Assembly (NCBI RefSeq): GCF_016807805.1
Contig: NZ_CP063362.1
Span: forward strand, 2,832,501 to 2,896,500
Length of the DNA: 64,000 bases
DNA from: Xanthobacter dioxanivorans
GTDB lineage: Bacteria > Pseudomonadota > Alphaproteobacteria > Rhizobiales > Xanthobacteraceae
Direction of reading: 5' to 3'
Notes under the pieces: generated by a model
Database searches by the model: none
What the model saw: only the letters and a program-made list of their open reading frames with translations
Told to the model about the DNA's origin: nothing
Position numbers and translations under genes: made by a program
Part shown: positions 51,640 to 60,852 of the stretch, one piece after another
Position numbering within the stretch: the first letter of the stretch is position 1
Layout of the letters: each line of letters begins with the position of its first letter

Positions 51640-52161
51640 TCACTTGCATTCCTGTGCCACCCGGTCGAGGGCCTGGCCGAGGCCGGTGAGCGAGTACTTG
51701 TCCGTGGTGGCGTTGCCCTTGAGCGAGGTGGAGACGACGGTGAGGTCCTTCCCCTTGCGCATGGCATCCACCAGCTTCACCTCGTCGGCCACGTTGCGCA
51801 GCCAGGCGCCGCTGTCCTTGGTGTAGAGCTGCAGGCTCAGGCTGCCGACCGTCAGGGTGGCGTCGCTGCCGTCCTTGAGCGGGAAGCCCACGGTGACGGT
51901 CACCTCGTTCTTCACCTTCTCGCTCGGGCGGGTGGAGATGAAGAAGAAGGCGGGGTCACGCTTCAGGTTGGCGGGCGCGCGGCTCTTCGGCTGGGACGTG
52001 GCGTAGCAGATCTTCGGGCTGGCGGTGGAGACATAGACCGCCCAGTCCCCGAACTGGGCCACGGCGCTCGACTGGGGCTGGCCCTGCGCAGCTGCGGGCG
52101 CTACCGCCGCCGTGGCGAGAAACACGCCCAGGAGCATCGGATGGACATGAGGAAACGTCAT
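51640..52161 (-). CDS. Invasion-associated locus B (IalB) family protein
   Basis: A 173-residue exported protein with signal peptide ending AAA-QGQPQ (about residue 25). The mature part follows the IalB pattern: FGDWAVYVSTASPKICYATS, then RDPAFFFISTRP and LKGNATTDKYSLTGLGQAL. IalB of Bartonella promotes erythrocyte invasion, but homologues are general alphaproteobacterial periplasmic proteins of unknown function. It stands alone and is followed by rlmN after 161 bases. Confidence 0.88.
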   Translation of the reverse strand: MTFPHVHPMLLGVFLATAAVAPAAAQGQPQSSAVAQFGDWAVYVSTASPKICYATSQPKSRAPANLKRDPAFFFISTRPSEKVKNEVTVTVGFPLKDGSDATLTVGSLSLQLYTKDSGAWLRNVADEVKLVDAMRKGKDLTVVSTSLKGNATTDKYSLTGLGQALDRVAQECK

Positions 52162-52507
52162 GGCTTGTCCTATTCACTGGGGCCTTCGGGGGCGCACCGG
52201 AGTCCGGCGAGGTCGCCCTTGCGTCGGGTAGCGGCGCAGGCAGACGAAAAAATGGCGGACACCTCTTGCGCTTTCCTAAACCAAAGGCGTCGTTCGGCTC
52301 AATGCGCCGCGACAAACATCACCGGATTTTCTAGGTTTGGTGCGGGCTCATGCGACGCTTGCCCCGGTGTTGCAGCGCAATTCGGCATTAAGGTCCGGGC
52401 CGCGCGATCGCCACGGGAAGCTCCGTTTTGCCCCACCTTACTTCGCCGTTGGGTTAAATTTTGGTAATTCGCGGGATACGGATTCATCGCCAGCGAGGGC
52501 ATCCTTC
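52162..52507. promoter_or_regulatory. Divergent intergenic region, ialB-like / quinone oxidoreductase
   Basis: About 346 bases without a supported gene. The part around 52441-52490 is relatively AT-rich (TTAAATTTTGGTAATTC) and is the likely promoter of the downstream quinone oxidoreductase. I see no clear palindrome or structured RNA. Confidence 0.4.
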
Positions 52508-53488
52508 ATGAAAGCGGTTGTGTGCGAGCGCCACGGTTTCCCCGATGCCCTGGTGATCCGGGACCTGCCCGATCCCGTCGCCGGGCCGGGCGAGGTGGTG
52601 GTGGACGTCGCCGCCATCGGCCTCAATTTCTTCGACACGCTCATCATCCGCGACCTCTACCAGGTGAAACCGGCCCTGCCGTTCTCTCCCGGCGCAGAAT
52701 TCGCCGGCCGCGTGGCGGCGCTCGGCGAGGGCGTCACCGGCTTCGCCATCGGCGAGCGGGTCTGCGGCTACATGACCCACGGCGCCGCGCGGGAGAAAGT
52801 GGTCGTGCCCGCGGCTGTCCTCGCGCCGGTGCCGGACGGGCTCGACCTCGTGAAGGCCGCGGGGCTCATCGTCACCTACGGCACGGCCCTTTACGCCCTG
52901 CGGGACCGCGGCGAGCTGAAGGCGGGGGAAAGCCTCGCCGTGCTCGGCGCCTCGGGCGGGGTTGGGCTCGCCGCGGTGGAGCTCGGTCGCGTCTTCGGCG
53001 CCCGCATCCTTGCTTGCGCCTCCTCGCCGGAGAAGGTGGCCTTCGCCCTCGCCCATGGCGCCGACGCGGGGTTCGACTATTCGCAGGGTGACCTCAAGGC
53101 CACCCTCAAGGCGTTTGCAGGACCGGCCGGCCTCGATGTGGTCTACGATCCCGTGGGCGGCGAGATGGCGGAGCAGGCCCTGAGGGCGCTGGGCTCCCTC
53201 GGCCGGTATCTGGTGGTGGGGTTCGCCTCCGGCGAGATCCCGAAGCTCCCCCTCAACCTGCTGCTGCTGAAGAATTGCGATGCGCGCGGCGTGGCCTTCG
53301 GCTTCCGGGCGCGCGATTGTCCCGAATGGCTGCGCGAGATGGTGGCGATCCTGATGGGCCACGCCGAGGCGGGGCGAATCTCTGCCCATGTGGACAAGAC
53401 CTTTCCGCTGGAGCAGTGCGCCGCCGCCCTCGGCGAGATCGCCGGGCGCCGGGTGAGGGGCAAGGTGGTGCTCACGACGGGCGGATGA
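52508..53488 (+). CDS. NADPH:quinone oxidoreductase-like MDR protein
   Basis: A 326-residue zinc-independent medium-chain dehydrogenase/reductase of the QOR/crotonyl-CoA-reductase-like group. Features are GLNFFDTLIIRDLYQ near residue 40, the NADPH motif GASGGVGLAAVELGR near 150, and the FGF...C-terminal LEQCAAALGEI. The zinc-ligand cysteines of alcohol dehydrogenases are absent. It reduces quinones or enones in the cytosol; the true substrate is unknown. Start ATG at 52508 as MKAVVCERHG, which is standard for the family. Confidence 0.9.
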   Translation: MKAVVCERHGFPDALVIRDLPDPVAGPGEVVVDVAAIGLNFFDTLIIRDLYQVKPALPFSPGAEFAGRVAALGEGVTGFAIGERVCGYMTHGAAREKVVVPAAVLAPVPDGLDLVKAAGLIVTYGTALYALRDRGELKAGESLAVLGASGGVGLAAVELGRVFGARILACASSPEKVAFALAHGADAGFDYSQGDLKATLKAFAGPAGLDVVYDPVGGEMAEQALRALGSLGRYLVVGFASGEIPKLPLNLLLLKNCDARGVAFGFRARDCPEWLREMVAILMGHAEAGRISAHVDKTFPLEQCAAALGEIAGRRVRGKVVLTTGG

Positions 53489-53504
53489 GCCGGCACGGCC
53501 GGCT
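53488..53504. terminator. Short stem-loop at the end of the quinone oxidoreductase gene
   Basis: AGCCGGC (53488-53494) pairs with GCCGGCT (53498-53504) around a 3-base loop, overlapping the stop codon of the gene and lying between convergent genes. It is a weak candidate for a terminator. Confidence 0.35.
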
Positions 53505-53526
53505 GCGCGGCATCCCCGTGGAGGCC

Positions 53527-53937
53527 TCAGGCCTTCCGCGGGCGTATGCCCTCGAGCGCGCTGCGCGCCGCTTCATAATGCTCCGGCTTCACGTGGCCGG
53601 AGAGCAGCCTGAGCGCAGCCATCAATACCGCCGCATCATCGGTGAAGCCGATGAGCGGGAAAAGGTCCGGCGCCACGTCGAGCGGCAGGATGAAATAGGC
53701 CAGCGCCGCCAGCAGCATCGCGCGCACCTTGAAGGGTGTGGCACGATCGAAGGCGGCGTAGTAGGCCGCCACCGCATCCTCGGCGAAGGGGATGCGCGAG
53801 GCCGTGCCCTTGAGCTTGCTCCAGAAATTGCGGCGCACCGCCTCCTCGTCGCGGGCGGCCTGCGCCGCCGCATCAGGCGAAAGGTCCCCGGGGCCGAAAG
53901 CGTCGCTGGTGGCGGAAGAGCTGGTCATGTCCGTCAT
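53527..53937 (-). CDS. DUF1232 (YkvA-like) small membrane protein
   Basis: A 136-residue protein with the DUF1232 core: PFKVRAMLLAALAYFILPLD followed by VAPDLFPLIGFTDDAAVLMA, two membrane-inserted helices separated by the LPLDVAPDLFP turn. The N-terminal 40 residues are Ala/Ser-rich and polar. Function of the family is unknown. The start at 53937 or, three codons later, at 53928 cannot be separated. Confidence 0.88.
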   Translation of the reverse strand: MTDMTSSSATSDAFGPGDLSPDAAAQAARDEEAVRRNFWSKLKGTASRIPFAEDAVAAYYAAFDRATPFKVRAMLLAALAYFILPLDVAPDLFPLIGFTDDAAVLMAALRLLSGHVKPEHYEAARSALEGIRPRKA

Positions 53938-53981
53938 TTGGGAACGCTGCGCCGCCCCGCAAGGGCCGGATGTCCGGCCCT

Positions 53982-54515
53982 TCACAAAAGCGGGTAGGCC
54001 GCTTCCACCAGATAGGGGCCGCCGCCGACCGAATCGCGCGAGGAGAACAGGACGAAGCGCGGCACGTGGAACGCCGGGCTGCGATAGGGGCCGCGGGTCG
54101 CGAGGTAGTCGGCAACCTGCCGGGAGGAGGCGTCGCGCAGCCTGGCGAGGGTGACGTGGGGCTTGTAGTTGCGCCCTTCCGCGCCGAGGCCGAGGCGCTG
54201 CATCAGCCGCTCCTGCTCGGCCTGCAGCTCCATGAGGGCGGACGTGGCCTTCACCGAGGCGAAAACGGCGCGCGGCTTGTGGCCGCCGAACTGGTCGAGT
54301 CCATCCAGGGTGAGATCGAAGGACGGGCGCCGCACCTGCCCGAGCATCAGCATGATGTCCCGGCCGGTGGCGTCGTCCACGTCGCCGACGAAGCGCAGGG
54401 TGACGTGGTAGTTCTCCGGGTCGATCCAACGTGCCCCAGACAGGCCGCCGCGCAGCAGCGACAGCCCGAGGCCCACCTCGCGGGGGATCTCGATGGCGGT
54501 GAAGAGTCGCGGCAT
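53982..54515 (-). CDS. thpR: RNA 2',3'-cyclic phosphodiesterase
   Basis: A 177-residue 2H phosphoesterase (LigT/ThpR). The two catalytic H-x-T/S-x motifs are HVTLRF near residue 37 and HVTLAR near 120, with RLFTAIEIP at the N-terminus, as in E. coli ThpR. It opens 2',3'-cyclic phosphate RNA ends to 2'-phosphate. Gene is on the minus strand, 44 bases upstream of the DUF1232 gene. Confidence 0.92.
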   Translation of the reverse strand: MPRLFTAIEIPREVGLGLSLLRGGLSGARWIDPENYHVTLRFVGDVDDATGRDIMLMLGQVRRPSFDLTLDGLDQFGGHKPRAVFASVKATSALMELQAEQERLMQRLGLGAEGRNYKPHVTLARLRDASSRQVADYLATRGPYRSPAFHVPRFVLFSSRDSVGGGPYLVEAAYPLL

Positions 54516-54670
54516 GGGTCCCTCCGCGATGGGCCGGCTTTCGGGTCCGCAGTGCGGTGCTGCGGCGCCGTCCTGACGGGGCTGGCTCGCCCCGCGAACG
54601 GCTCGCTTCAGTGAAGGAGATTCGCGTCCCGAAGGAAAGGGAAACGGGGAGGCCCGCACCGTCTTTGAGA

Positions 54671-54696
54671 CTGATCCGCCCCGTGGGGCGGATCAG
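54671..54696. terminator. 12-bp palindromic hairpin downstream of the DUF3300 gene (distal)
   Basis: CTGATCCGCCCC (54671-54682) and GGGGCGGATCAG (54685-54696) form a near-continuous palindrome with a 2-base centre. It lies just after the proximal hairpin on the minus strand, forming a double terminator-like structure between the DUF3300 gene and thpR. Confidence 0.5.
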
Positions 54697-54697
54697 G

Positions 54698-54733
54698 TGT
54701 CGTCCCGCGCCGAACCCTCGACGCGGGACGACA
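54698..54733. terminator. 12-bp hairpin directly after the DUF3300 stop
   Basis: TGTCGTCCCGCG (54698-54709) and CGCGGGACGACA (54722-54733) flank a 12-base loop and begin 4 bases after the stop codon of the minus-strand DUF3300 gene. Position and stability fit an intrinsic terminator. Confidence 0.6.
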
Positions 54734-54737
54734 GGTT

Positions 54738-56309
54738 TCAGCGTCCCCGAGCGCCGCCACGCGGGCGGGCGTTCTGCTGCGGCCGCGCCCGCTGCTGGGG
54801 CCGGGCTCGCTGCTGCGGCCGTGCCTGCTGGTGGGGCCGCGCCCGCTGCTGGGGTCGCGCCTGCTGCGCGCGGTTGCGCACGTTCTGGCCACTGGGGCGC
54901 TGGACGTTCGGGCGGTTCTGCCCGGCGCCGGGACGCTGGGCATTCGGCCGATTGCCGGTCGCCGGGCGGTCGACGTTCGGCCGGTTCACGTTGGGCCGAT
55001 TGCCAGCGCCGGGCCGGTCGCCGGGCAGATTCGGCCGGTCGGGCCGCACGCTGCCAGGACCACCAGGACCTCCGGGACCTCCGGGCAAACCGGGGCCGCC
55101 GGGACCGCCTGGGCGACCCGGGCCGCCAGGACCACCGGGGCCGCCAGGACCGCCAGGACCACCAGGACGACCGGGAAGGCCGGGACCACCGGGGCCGCCG
55201 GGACGGCCGGGACCACCAATACCGCCGGGACCGCCGGGAAGTCCGGGGCGACCGGGACCGCCGATGCCCCCAGGGCCGCCGGGAAATCCGGGGCCGCCGG
55301 GACCACCGGGGCGACCGGGACCGCCGGGAAGTCCGGGACGACCCGGGCCGCCGATGCCACCGGGACCGCCAGGGCCGCCGGGACCACCCGGACCGCCGGG
55401 GCGGCCGGGACGCCACGGGCCAGGCCCCCAGGCCGGCGGGCGACCGCCCCAGCCGGGACCCCAATGGGGCGGCCGGTTCCAGCGCGGCGGCACGACCCAC
55501 ACCGAGTTCCAGCCGCGGTTGTTCCAGCCCCAGTTGTTGTTCCAGGCCGAGCCCACGAGCACGGCGGTGCCGAACAGCAGGGCCCCGGTGGCGAAGGTGG
55601 TGAAGGCGGAGGAGCTGTCGTAGACGGGGACGTAGATCCGCTCGGGGTTGGCCGGCGCGATATAGATGGTGCGCTGGCCGCCCTCCTCGCGGGTGGTGAC
55701 CACCTGCTGCGGCGTGGACTTCAGGTTGCCGACGCTCTGCGCCTTGGCGCGCAGCATCTGGATGGTGGTGGAGACATCCTGCGGCTGGGTGGAGAAGGCG
55801 AGGCCGAGGGATTCGGACCATTCCATGTGATCATGGAGCTGGCGGATCACGTCCGGAAAGCGCACGAGCGCCTTCACCGAGGAATCCCAGTCCCTGGCGT
55901 CCACCTGCGCGAAGTTCCGCGCCTGAACCAGGCGCGGATTGGCCTCGATCCAGTTATAGGCGTCCACGATCTGCTCGGGGAACAGCGTGGCCGGGAACAG
56001 GATGGCCAGCAGCGGGTCGGGATAGAGGGCCACCGGACCCAGGATGTATTCCAGGTCGCTGAGCGAATAGGTGGGGCCGGTCGCCTGCGCCGCGTCCGGA
56101 ACGGGCGGGACCTGTGCCGGCTGTGCGCCGGGGGGCGGCGGCTGGTCGGGCGCGACCTGAGGGGCTCCCTGGGCCGGCGGATCGGCCGGTGGCGTCTGCG
56201 CCAGCACCGGATAGACCGCCGTGGACCATCCGAACACGGCCGCCACGGCCACGCGGGACCAGTTTCCCGCGCGTCCCTTGACGCATGTCGCTACTGTGAA
56301 ACCTGCCAT
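54738..56309 (-). CDS. DUF3300 secreted protein with Gly/Pro-rich repeat tail
   Basis: A 523-residue protein. A signal peptide (about 1-38, ending VLAQ) and a Pro-rich linker precede the DUF3300 domain (about 85-285; [20 protein letters not shown], then [13 protein letters not shown]). After a Trp/Asn/Pro-rich bridge ([12 protein letters not shown]) comes a low-complexity region of about 135 residues built from [19 protein letters not shown] units, followed by NRPN and RPQQRA repeats to the end. DUF3300 proteins are exported and of unknown function. The repeat tail is longer than I would expect for the family and is probably extracellular or wall-associated. Confidence 0.87.
   Translation of the reverse strand: MAGFTVATCVKGRAGNWSRVAVAAVFGWSTAVYPVLAQTPPADPPAQGAPQVAPDQPPPPGAQPAQVPPVPDAAQATGPTYSLSDLEYILGPVALYPDPLLAILFPATLFPEQIVDAYNWIEANPRLVQARNFAQVDARDWDSSVKALVRFPDVIRQLHDHMEWSESLGLAFSTQPQDVSTTIQMLRAKAQSVGNLKSTPQQVVTTREEGGQRTIYIAPANPERIYVPVYDSSSAFTTFATGALLFGTAVLVGSAWNNNWGWNNRGWNSVWVVPPRWNRPPHWGPGWGGRPPAWGPGPWRPGRPGGPGGPGGPGGPGGIGGPGRPGLPGGPGRPGGPGGPGFPGGPGGIGGPGRPGLPGGPGGIGGPGRPGGPGGPGLPGRPGGPGGPGGPGGPGGPGRPGGPGGPGLPGGPGGPGGPGSVRPDRPNLPGDRPGAGNRPNVNRPNVDRPATGNRPNAQRPGAGQNRPNVQRPSGQNVRNRAQQARPQQRARPHQQARPQQRARPQQRARPQQNARPRGGARGR
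55050..55440. repeat. Low-complexity (GGN CCN) repeat array within the DUF3300 gene
   Basis: Imperfect short tandem repeats, mostly of GGNCCN-type hexamers and 9-base variants, encode the Gly/Pro-rich tail. Because GGNCCN is similar on both strands, all frames stay open here and the opposite strand appears to encode collagen-like Gly-Pro-Pro. The array should be prone to length changes. Confidence 0.75.
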
Positions 56310-56414
56310 TCGGCCCTCCTACCCCTGCGTCACGCCCCTGAGCGCATTGCAGACAAAGACATTTTTAGCGCCGTTGCGGCGCACGTCGTTGATACTCGGA
56401 CGCTCTTGTGGACT

Positions 56415-57143
56415 TCATTGAACCGGAACCAGGATGTCGATCTCCAGCGCTTCCGGCTTGGCGGTGAGGAGGTCGGAGCGATACTGCTCGATATAGAGCT
56501 CGTTCTGCTCAACGTTCTTCTCGTCCAGATAGTTCGCAATCTGCTCGTAGGTATTGTCCATGTCGGCGAATGAGCCGGCGTGGCTGAACTTCAGCACCTT
56601 GCCGGCGAACGATCCGCCTATCTTCATACCGCCCTGCGGCTTTTCCGTGGTGGTACCAGAGAAGGGAAGCTGCACTTCGTACTCGAAGCCGAGGTCGTCG
56701 CTCGAGGAATAGACCACGAAGGCGTCGCCGGACCGCGCCAGGCCCAGGCGCTTCAGCTCCTTGTCCGCCTGCTGCAGGCTGGTGACGAGCCTGTCATAGG
56801 CCTCCTCCCAGCTCGCGTGGCCGGAAAGCGTCAGCACCGGCACCGGGGAGAGGGTGATTTCCTGCGGTGCAAGCGATCGGCCGGACGGCGAGACGGGCAC
56901 GGTCTCCACCGGTTTCGGATCGATGGGCGAGGTGCCCGGCGCGGGCGCCGACGGTCCCGGTGCCGGAGCCACGTCGGGGGTTGCCGGCGTCGCCGCGCCC
57001 TGGGCGCGGAGGGGAAGCGTTCCGGCACCCAGGAGCCCCGCGCCCATCAGCGCCGCCGCCAGAACAGAGGCCTGAAGAGGCGCGACGCGTGCGCGCGTGC
57101 CCGCCGGTCCGGTCTTCGTTCTTCTCCAACGCAACCCGAGCAT
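56415..57143 (-). CDS. Exported protein with GyrI-like/AraC effector-binding domain
   Basis: A 242-residue protein. A basic N-terminus and hydrophobic stretch (about 25-48, ending RAQG) suggest a signal peptide or anchor, followed by a Pro/Ala linker (50-100). Residues about 105-240 fit the GyrI-like ligand-binding fold (SOUL/AraC effector type): FEYEVQLPFSG, IGGSFAGKVLKFSHAGSF, YLDEKNVEQNELYIEQY and EIDILVPVQ. This domain is usually cytosolic, so an exported version is unusual. Ligand unknown. It is divergent from dapF. Confidence 0.78.
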   Translation of the reverse strand: MLGLRWRRTKTGPAGTRARVAPLQASVLAAALMGAGLLGAGTLPLRAQGAATPATPDVAPAPGPSAPAPGTSPIDPKPVETVPVSPSGRSLAPQEITLSPVPVLTLSGHASWEEAYDRLVTSLQQADKELKRLGLARSGDAFVVYSSSDDLGFEYEVQLPFSGTTTEKPQGGMKIGGSFAGKVLKFSHAGSFADMDNTYEQIANYLDEKNVEQNELYIEQYRSDLLTAKPEALEIDILVPVQ

Positions 57144-57377
57144 GTCCAGTTCTCCTCACTGCCGAAGCAGGGATGGCTGTTTCTAGCATGATCCAACGCC
57201 CTGACGAGACGGCGCTTTGCGGGCGGTCCCGCGGTTGCAACCGGGCTTGATTGCGACGGCTTTGCGGCGCCCGTGGCGGCCCGGCGTGCCGGGGGTGGCG
57301 CCGGCGGCGGATCGGGGCCATATAGGGCCTTCAATCCTGCGCCTTGCCGAACCTGAGCCTCATCGAAGACCTGCGCC

Positions 57378-58235
57378 GTGAACCCGCTCGCCCATCGCCC
57401 ATTCGTGAAGATGAACGGCCTCGGCAACGAGATCCTCGTGCTGGACCTGCGCGCCGATCCGGTGGATGTGCCGCCGGCTGCGGCGCGGGCGTTGGCGCGT
57501 CCCTCGGTCCTGCCGTTCGACCAGGCGATGGTGCTCTATCCGCCCCGGCGGGCCGGGACGGCCGCCTTCGTGCGCATCCTCAATTCCGACGGCTCCTATT
57601 CCGCGGCCTGTGGCAACGGCACGCGCTGCATCGCCGCGCTGGAGGCGCAGGCGACCGGCGCGCCGCACGTGCTGTTCGAGAGCGAGGCCGGCCTCCTCGA
57701 CTGCGCGGTGCGCGCCGACGGGCAGGTGCGGGTGGACATGGGTGCGCCGCGCTTCGCCTGGACCGAAATCCCCCTCTCGCGCGACGTGGGCGACACCGCC
57801 GCGGTGCTTGTGCCGGGCTTCGAGCAACTGGGGCCGGCGAGCCTCGTCAGCATGGGCAATCCCCATGCCGTCTTCTTCGTGCCCGACGCGGACAGGGTGG
57901 ACGTGGAGGGTCTCGGCGCTGCGCTGGAGCATCATCCGCTGTTTCCCGAGCGGGCCAACATCTCGTTTGCCAGCCTCACCGCGCCGGATCGCGTCCGGCT
58001 GCATGTGTGGGAACGCGGCGCCGGGCGCACCCGCGCCTGCGGCACCGCCGCCTGCGCCGCCGCGGTGTCCGCCGCGCGCACCGGCCGCGCCGGCCGCGCC
58101 ACCACGGTGACCCTGCCGGGCGGCGACCTGGAGATCGTCTGGCGCGAGGGCGATTCCCACGTGCTCATGACCGGGCCGGTGGCGCACGAATTCTCCGGCA
58201 CCCTCACCCCCGCCATGCTCGAGGATGTCGCCTGA
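57378..58235 (+). CDS. dapF: Diaminopimelate epimerase
   Basis: A 285-residue DapF with FVKMNGLGNEI at the N-terminus and the two catalytic cysteines in AACGNGTRC (near residue 75) and RACGTAACAA (near 225). It interconverts LL- and meso-diaminopimelate for lysine and peptidoglycan synthesis. Its stop overlaps the start of mtaB by one base (TGATG), the common dapF-mtaB-ftsY order of alphaproteobacteria. Confidence 0.96.
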   Translation: MNPLAHRPFVKMNGLGNEILVLDLRADPVDVPPAAARALARPSVLPFDQAMVLYPPRRAGTAAFVRILNSDGSYSAACGNGTRCIAALEAQATGAPHVLFESEAGLLDCAVRADGQVRVDMGAPRFAWTEIPLSRDVGDTAAVLVPGFEQLGPASLVSMGNPHAVFFVPDADRVDVEGLGAALEHHPLFPERANISFASLTAPDRVRLHVWERGAGRTRACGTAACAAAVSAARTGRAGRATTVTLPGGDLEIVWREGDSHVLMTGPVAHEFSGTLTPAMLEDVA

Positions 58236-59548
58236 TGCCCCTTGCGGCGGAATGCGGCGAGGACGCGGGCGACGCGGTGCGCGTCGTCAGCTTCGGCTGC
58301 CGGCTCAATGCCCTGGAAGGCGACGGCATCGCCCGCGCGGCGGCCGCCGCGGGCCTCGCCGACGCCCGCGTGGTCGACATGCTCGTGGTCAACACCTGCG
58401 CGGTGACGGCGGAGGCGGTGCGCCAGGCGCGCCAGGCCATCCGGCGGGCGCGGCGGGAGGATCCGGCGCGGCGCATCGTCGTCACCGGCTGCGCGGCGCA
58501 GACCGATCCGGAGGCCTTCGCCCGCATGGACGAAGTGGACCTGGTGCTGGGCAATGCGGCCAAGACCGATCCCGGCACCTGGGCCGGGGCTCGGGCGGCG
58601 CTGGCCTTCGGCATCCCGGACGAACAGAAGGTGCAGGTGCAGGACATGGCGGCGGTGCGCGCCGCGACGCCCCACCTTGCCGACCGCTTCGACGGGCATA
58701 CCCGCGCCTTCGTGGAGGTGCAGAACGGCTGCGACCACCGCTGCACCTTCTGCATCATCCCCTTCGGCCGCGGCCCCTCTCGCAGCGTGCCCATGGGCGC
58801 GGTGGTGGAGCATGTGCGCCGGCTGGTGGAAAACGGCCACCGCGAGGCCGTGCTCACCGGCGTCGACCTCACCGCCTATGGCGCCGACCTGCCGGGCACC
58901 CCCACCCTCGGCCGGCTGGTGCGCGCGGTGCTCAAGGGCGTGCCGGAGCTGGCGCGCCTGCGCCTGTCCTCCATCGACGCGGTGGAGGCCGACGACGTGC
59001 TCATGCGGGCGCTTGCCGAGGAAGAGCGGCTGATGCCGCATCTGCACCTGTCCTTCCAGTCGGGCGACGACCTGATCCTCAAGCGCATGAAGCGCCGTCA
59101 TACCCGCGCTGAGGCCCTCGCCTTCGTCGCGGCCCTGCGGCGGGCGCGTCCGGACGTGGTGCTGGGGGCGGATATGATCGCCGGCTTTCCCACCGAGACC
59201 GAGGTGCAGGCGCGCGCCACCCGCGCCTTCGCGGAGGAAGCGGGCCTCGCCTTCCTGCACGTCTTCCCCTTCTCCGCCCGCCCCGGCACCCCGGCGGCCC
59301 GGATGCCGCTTCTGCCCCCGCCGGTGGTGGCCGAGCGGGCGCTGCGGCTGCGCGAGACCGCATCCGCCCTGCTGCGGCGGCACCTGGGAGCGCAGGTCGG
59401 CCGGCGCCGGACGGTGCTGGTGGAGGCCGGAGGGCGCGGCCACACCGAGCATTTCACCCCCGTGCGGCTCGCCCGGCCGACCGAGCGCGGGAGCCTCGCG
59501 GAGCTGCGCATCGCCGGACATGACGGCGTGCGGCTGATCGCGGCATGA
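58235..59548 (+). CDS. mtaB: tRNA t6A37 methylthiotransferase
   Basis: A 437-residue radical-SAM methylthiotransferase. The N-terminal UPF0004 domain has the auxiliary-cluster cysteines in SFGCRLN, NTCAVT and TGCAAQ. The radical-SAM motif is CDHRCTFCIIPFGRG (CxxxCxxC) near residue 165, and a TRAM-like C-terminal domain follows. MtaB thiomethylates N6-threonylcarbamoyl-adenosine 37 of tRNA. The ATG at 58235 is fixed by the one-base overlap with dapF; a longer frame upstream overlaps dapF and is rejected. Confidence 0.94.
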   Translation: MPLAAECGEDAGDAVRVVSFGCRLNALEGDGIARAAAAAGLADARVVDMLVVNTCAVTAEAVRQARQAIRRARREDPARRIVVTGCAAQTDPEAFARMDEVDLVLGNAAKTDPGTWAGARAALAFGIPDEQKVQVQDMAAVRAATPHLADRFDGHTRAFVEVQNGCDHRCTFCIIPFGRGPSRSVPMGAVVEHVRRLVENGHREAVLTGVDLTAYGADLPGTPTLGRLVRAVLKGVPELARLRLSSIDAVEADDVLMRALAEEERLMPHLHLSFQSGDDLILKRMKRRHTRAEALAFVAALRRARPDVVLGADMIAGFPTETEVQARATRAFAEEAGLAFLHVFPFSARPGTPAARMPLLPPPVVAERALRLRETASALLRRHLGAQVGRRRTVLVEAGGRGHTEHFTPVRLARPTERGSLAELRIAGHDGVRLIAA

Positions 59549-59573
59549 CCCTTTCCAGGAGCGGCAGCCAGCC

Positions 59574-60833
59574 ATGAGCCACGAGGATCCCAAGGACCCG
59601 AGCAGGAAGAAGGGCGGCTTCTGGGGCTGGCTGAAGGGTGGCGCCGAAGAGCCCGCCAAGGCGCCAGCGGCCGAGGAGCCCGCCACGTCTGCGCCATCCG
59701 CGCCCCCGGCCGAGGAGCCGCCTGCCCCGCCGGCGGAAGTCGCCGAGGCGCCCATGCCGGTGGAGCCGGATGCGATCCCCGTGGTGGAACCGGAAGCGCC
59801 GGTCCCGCCGGAGCCTGTGTTTGTCCCCGAGGCCGTGGTCGAGCCCGAACCGCCGCCTTCACCCGAGCCGGAGCGCCCTTCCGGTTCGGAGCCGACCGCG
59901 CCGGCCCCGACTCCGGCCAGGGGATTCTGGAGCCGCCTTGCTTCGGGTCTCGCCCGCACCGCGTCCAGCCTCGGACAGGGCATCACCGACCTCGTCAGCA
60001 AGCGCAAGCTCGACGCCGAGACCCTGGAGGAGCTGGAGGACGTGCTCATCCGCGCCGACCTCGGCGTCGCGACCGCCGCCCGCATCGTCGAGGCGGTGGG
60101 CAAGGGCCGGCACGACAAGATGATCGCGCCCGAGGAGGTGAAGGGCCTCATCGCCGCCGAAGTGGAGGCGATCCTCGCCCCCGTGGCGCGGCCCCTGATG
60201 GTGGATGCCGCGCACAAGCCGTTCGTGGTGCTCATGGTGGGCGTCAACGGCTCGGGCAAGACCACCACCATCGGCAAGCTCGCCGCCCAATGGGTGGGGG
60301 AGGGGAAGAAGGTGGTGCTCGCCGCCGGCGACACCTTCCGCGCCGCCGCCATCGAGCAGCTCAAGGTGTGGGGCCAGCGCACCGGCGCCACCGTCATCGC
60401 CCGCGAGCAGGGGGCGGACGCGGCGGGCGTCGCCCACGACGCGGTGACCCAGGCGCGGGAGGAGGGGGCAGACATCCTCCTGGTGGATACCGCCGGGCGC
60501 CTGCAGAACCGTGCCGAGCTCATGGCCGAGCTGGAGAAGGTGGTGCGCGTCATCCGGAAGCTGGAGCCCGGCGCGCCTCACGCGGTGCTGCTCGTGCTCG
60601 ACGCCACGGTGGGGCAGAACGCGCTGTCCCAGGTGGAGGCCTTCACCCGCATCGCCGGGGTGACCGGGCTGGTCATGACCAAGCTCGACGGCACGGCCCG
60701 CGGCGGCATCCTCGTCGCCATCGCGGCAAAGCATTCCCTGCCCATCCACCTCATCGGCGTGGGCGAGGGGGCGGACGACCTCCAGCCCTTCGCCGCCCGC
60801 GACTTCGCCCGCGCCATCGCCGGGCTGGAGTGA
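59574..60833 (+). CDS. ftsY: Signal recognition particle receptor FtsY
   Basis: A 419-residue SRP-GTPase. An acidic Ala/Pro/Glu-rich A domain (about 1-110), typical of FtsY and variable in length, precedes the NG domain: G1 [10 protein letters not shown] near residue 222, [24 protein letters not shown] and [10 protein letters not shown]. It docks SRP-ribosome complexes to the inner membrane. It starts 25 bases after mtaB and probably belongs to the dapF-mtaB-ftsY transcript. It converges with the methyltransferase gene 19 bases away. Confidence 0.96.
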   Translation: MSHEDPKDPSRKKGGFWGWLKGGAEEPAKAPAAEEPATSAPSAPPAEEPPAPPAEVAEAPMPVEPDAIPVVEPEAPVPPEPVFVPEAVVEPEPPPSPEPERPSGSEPTAPAPTPARGFWSRLASGLARTASSLGQGITDLVSKRKLDAETLEELEDVLIRADLGVATAARIVEAVGKGRHDKMIAPEEVKGLIAAEVEAILAPVARPLMVDAAHKPFVVLMVGVNGSGKTTTIGKLAAQWVGEGKKVVLAAGDTFRAAAIEQLKVWGQRTGATVIAREQGADAAGVAHDAVTQAREEGADILLVDTAGRLQNRAELMAELEKVVRVIRKLEPGAPHAVLLVLDATVGQNALSQVEAFTRIAGVTGLVMTKLDGTARGGILVAIAAKHSLPIHLIGVGEGADDLQPFAARDFARAIAGLE

Positions 60834-60852
60834 GCTTCTCGCCCCGGCCGTC

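Noticed and set aside
54697..55623. A plus-strand frame encoding near-perfect collagen-like Gly-Pro-Pro repeats
   Set aside because: It is antisense to the DUF3300 repeat tail. GGNCCN hexamers read as Gly-Pro on both strands, and the frame has no signal peptide or RBS and covers the DUF3300 terminators.
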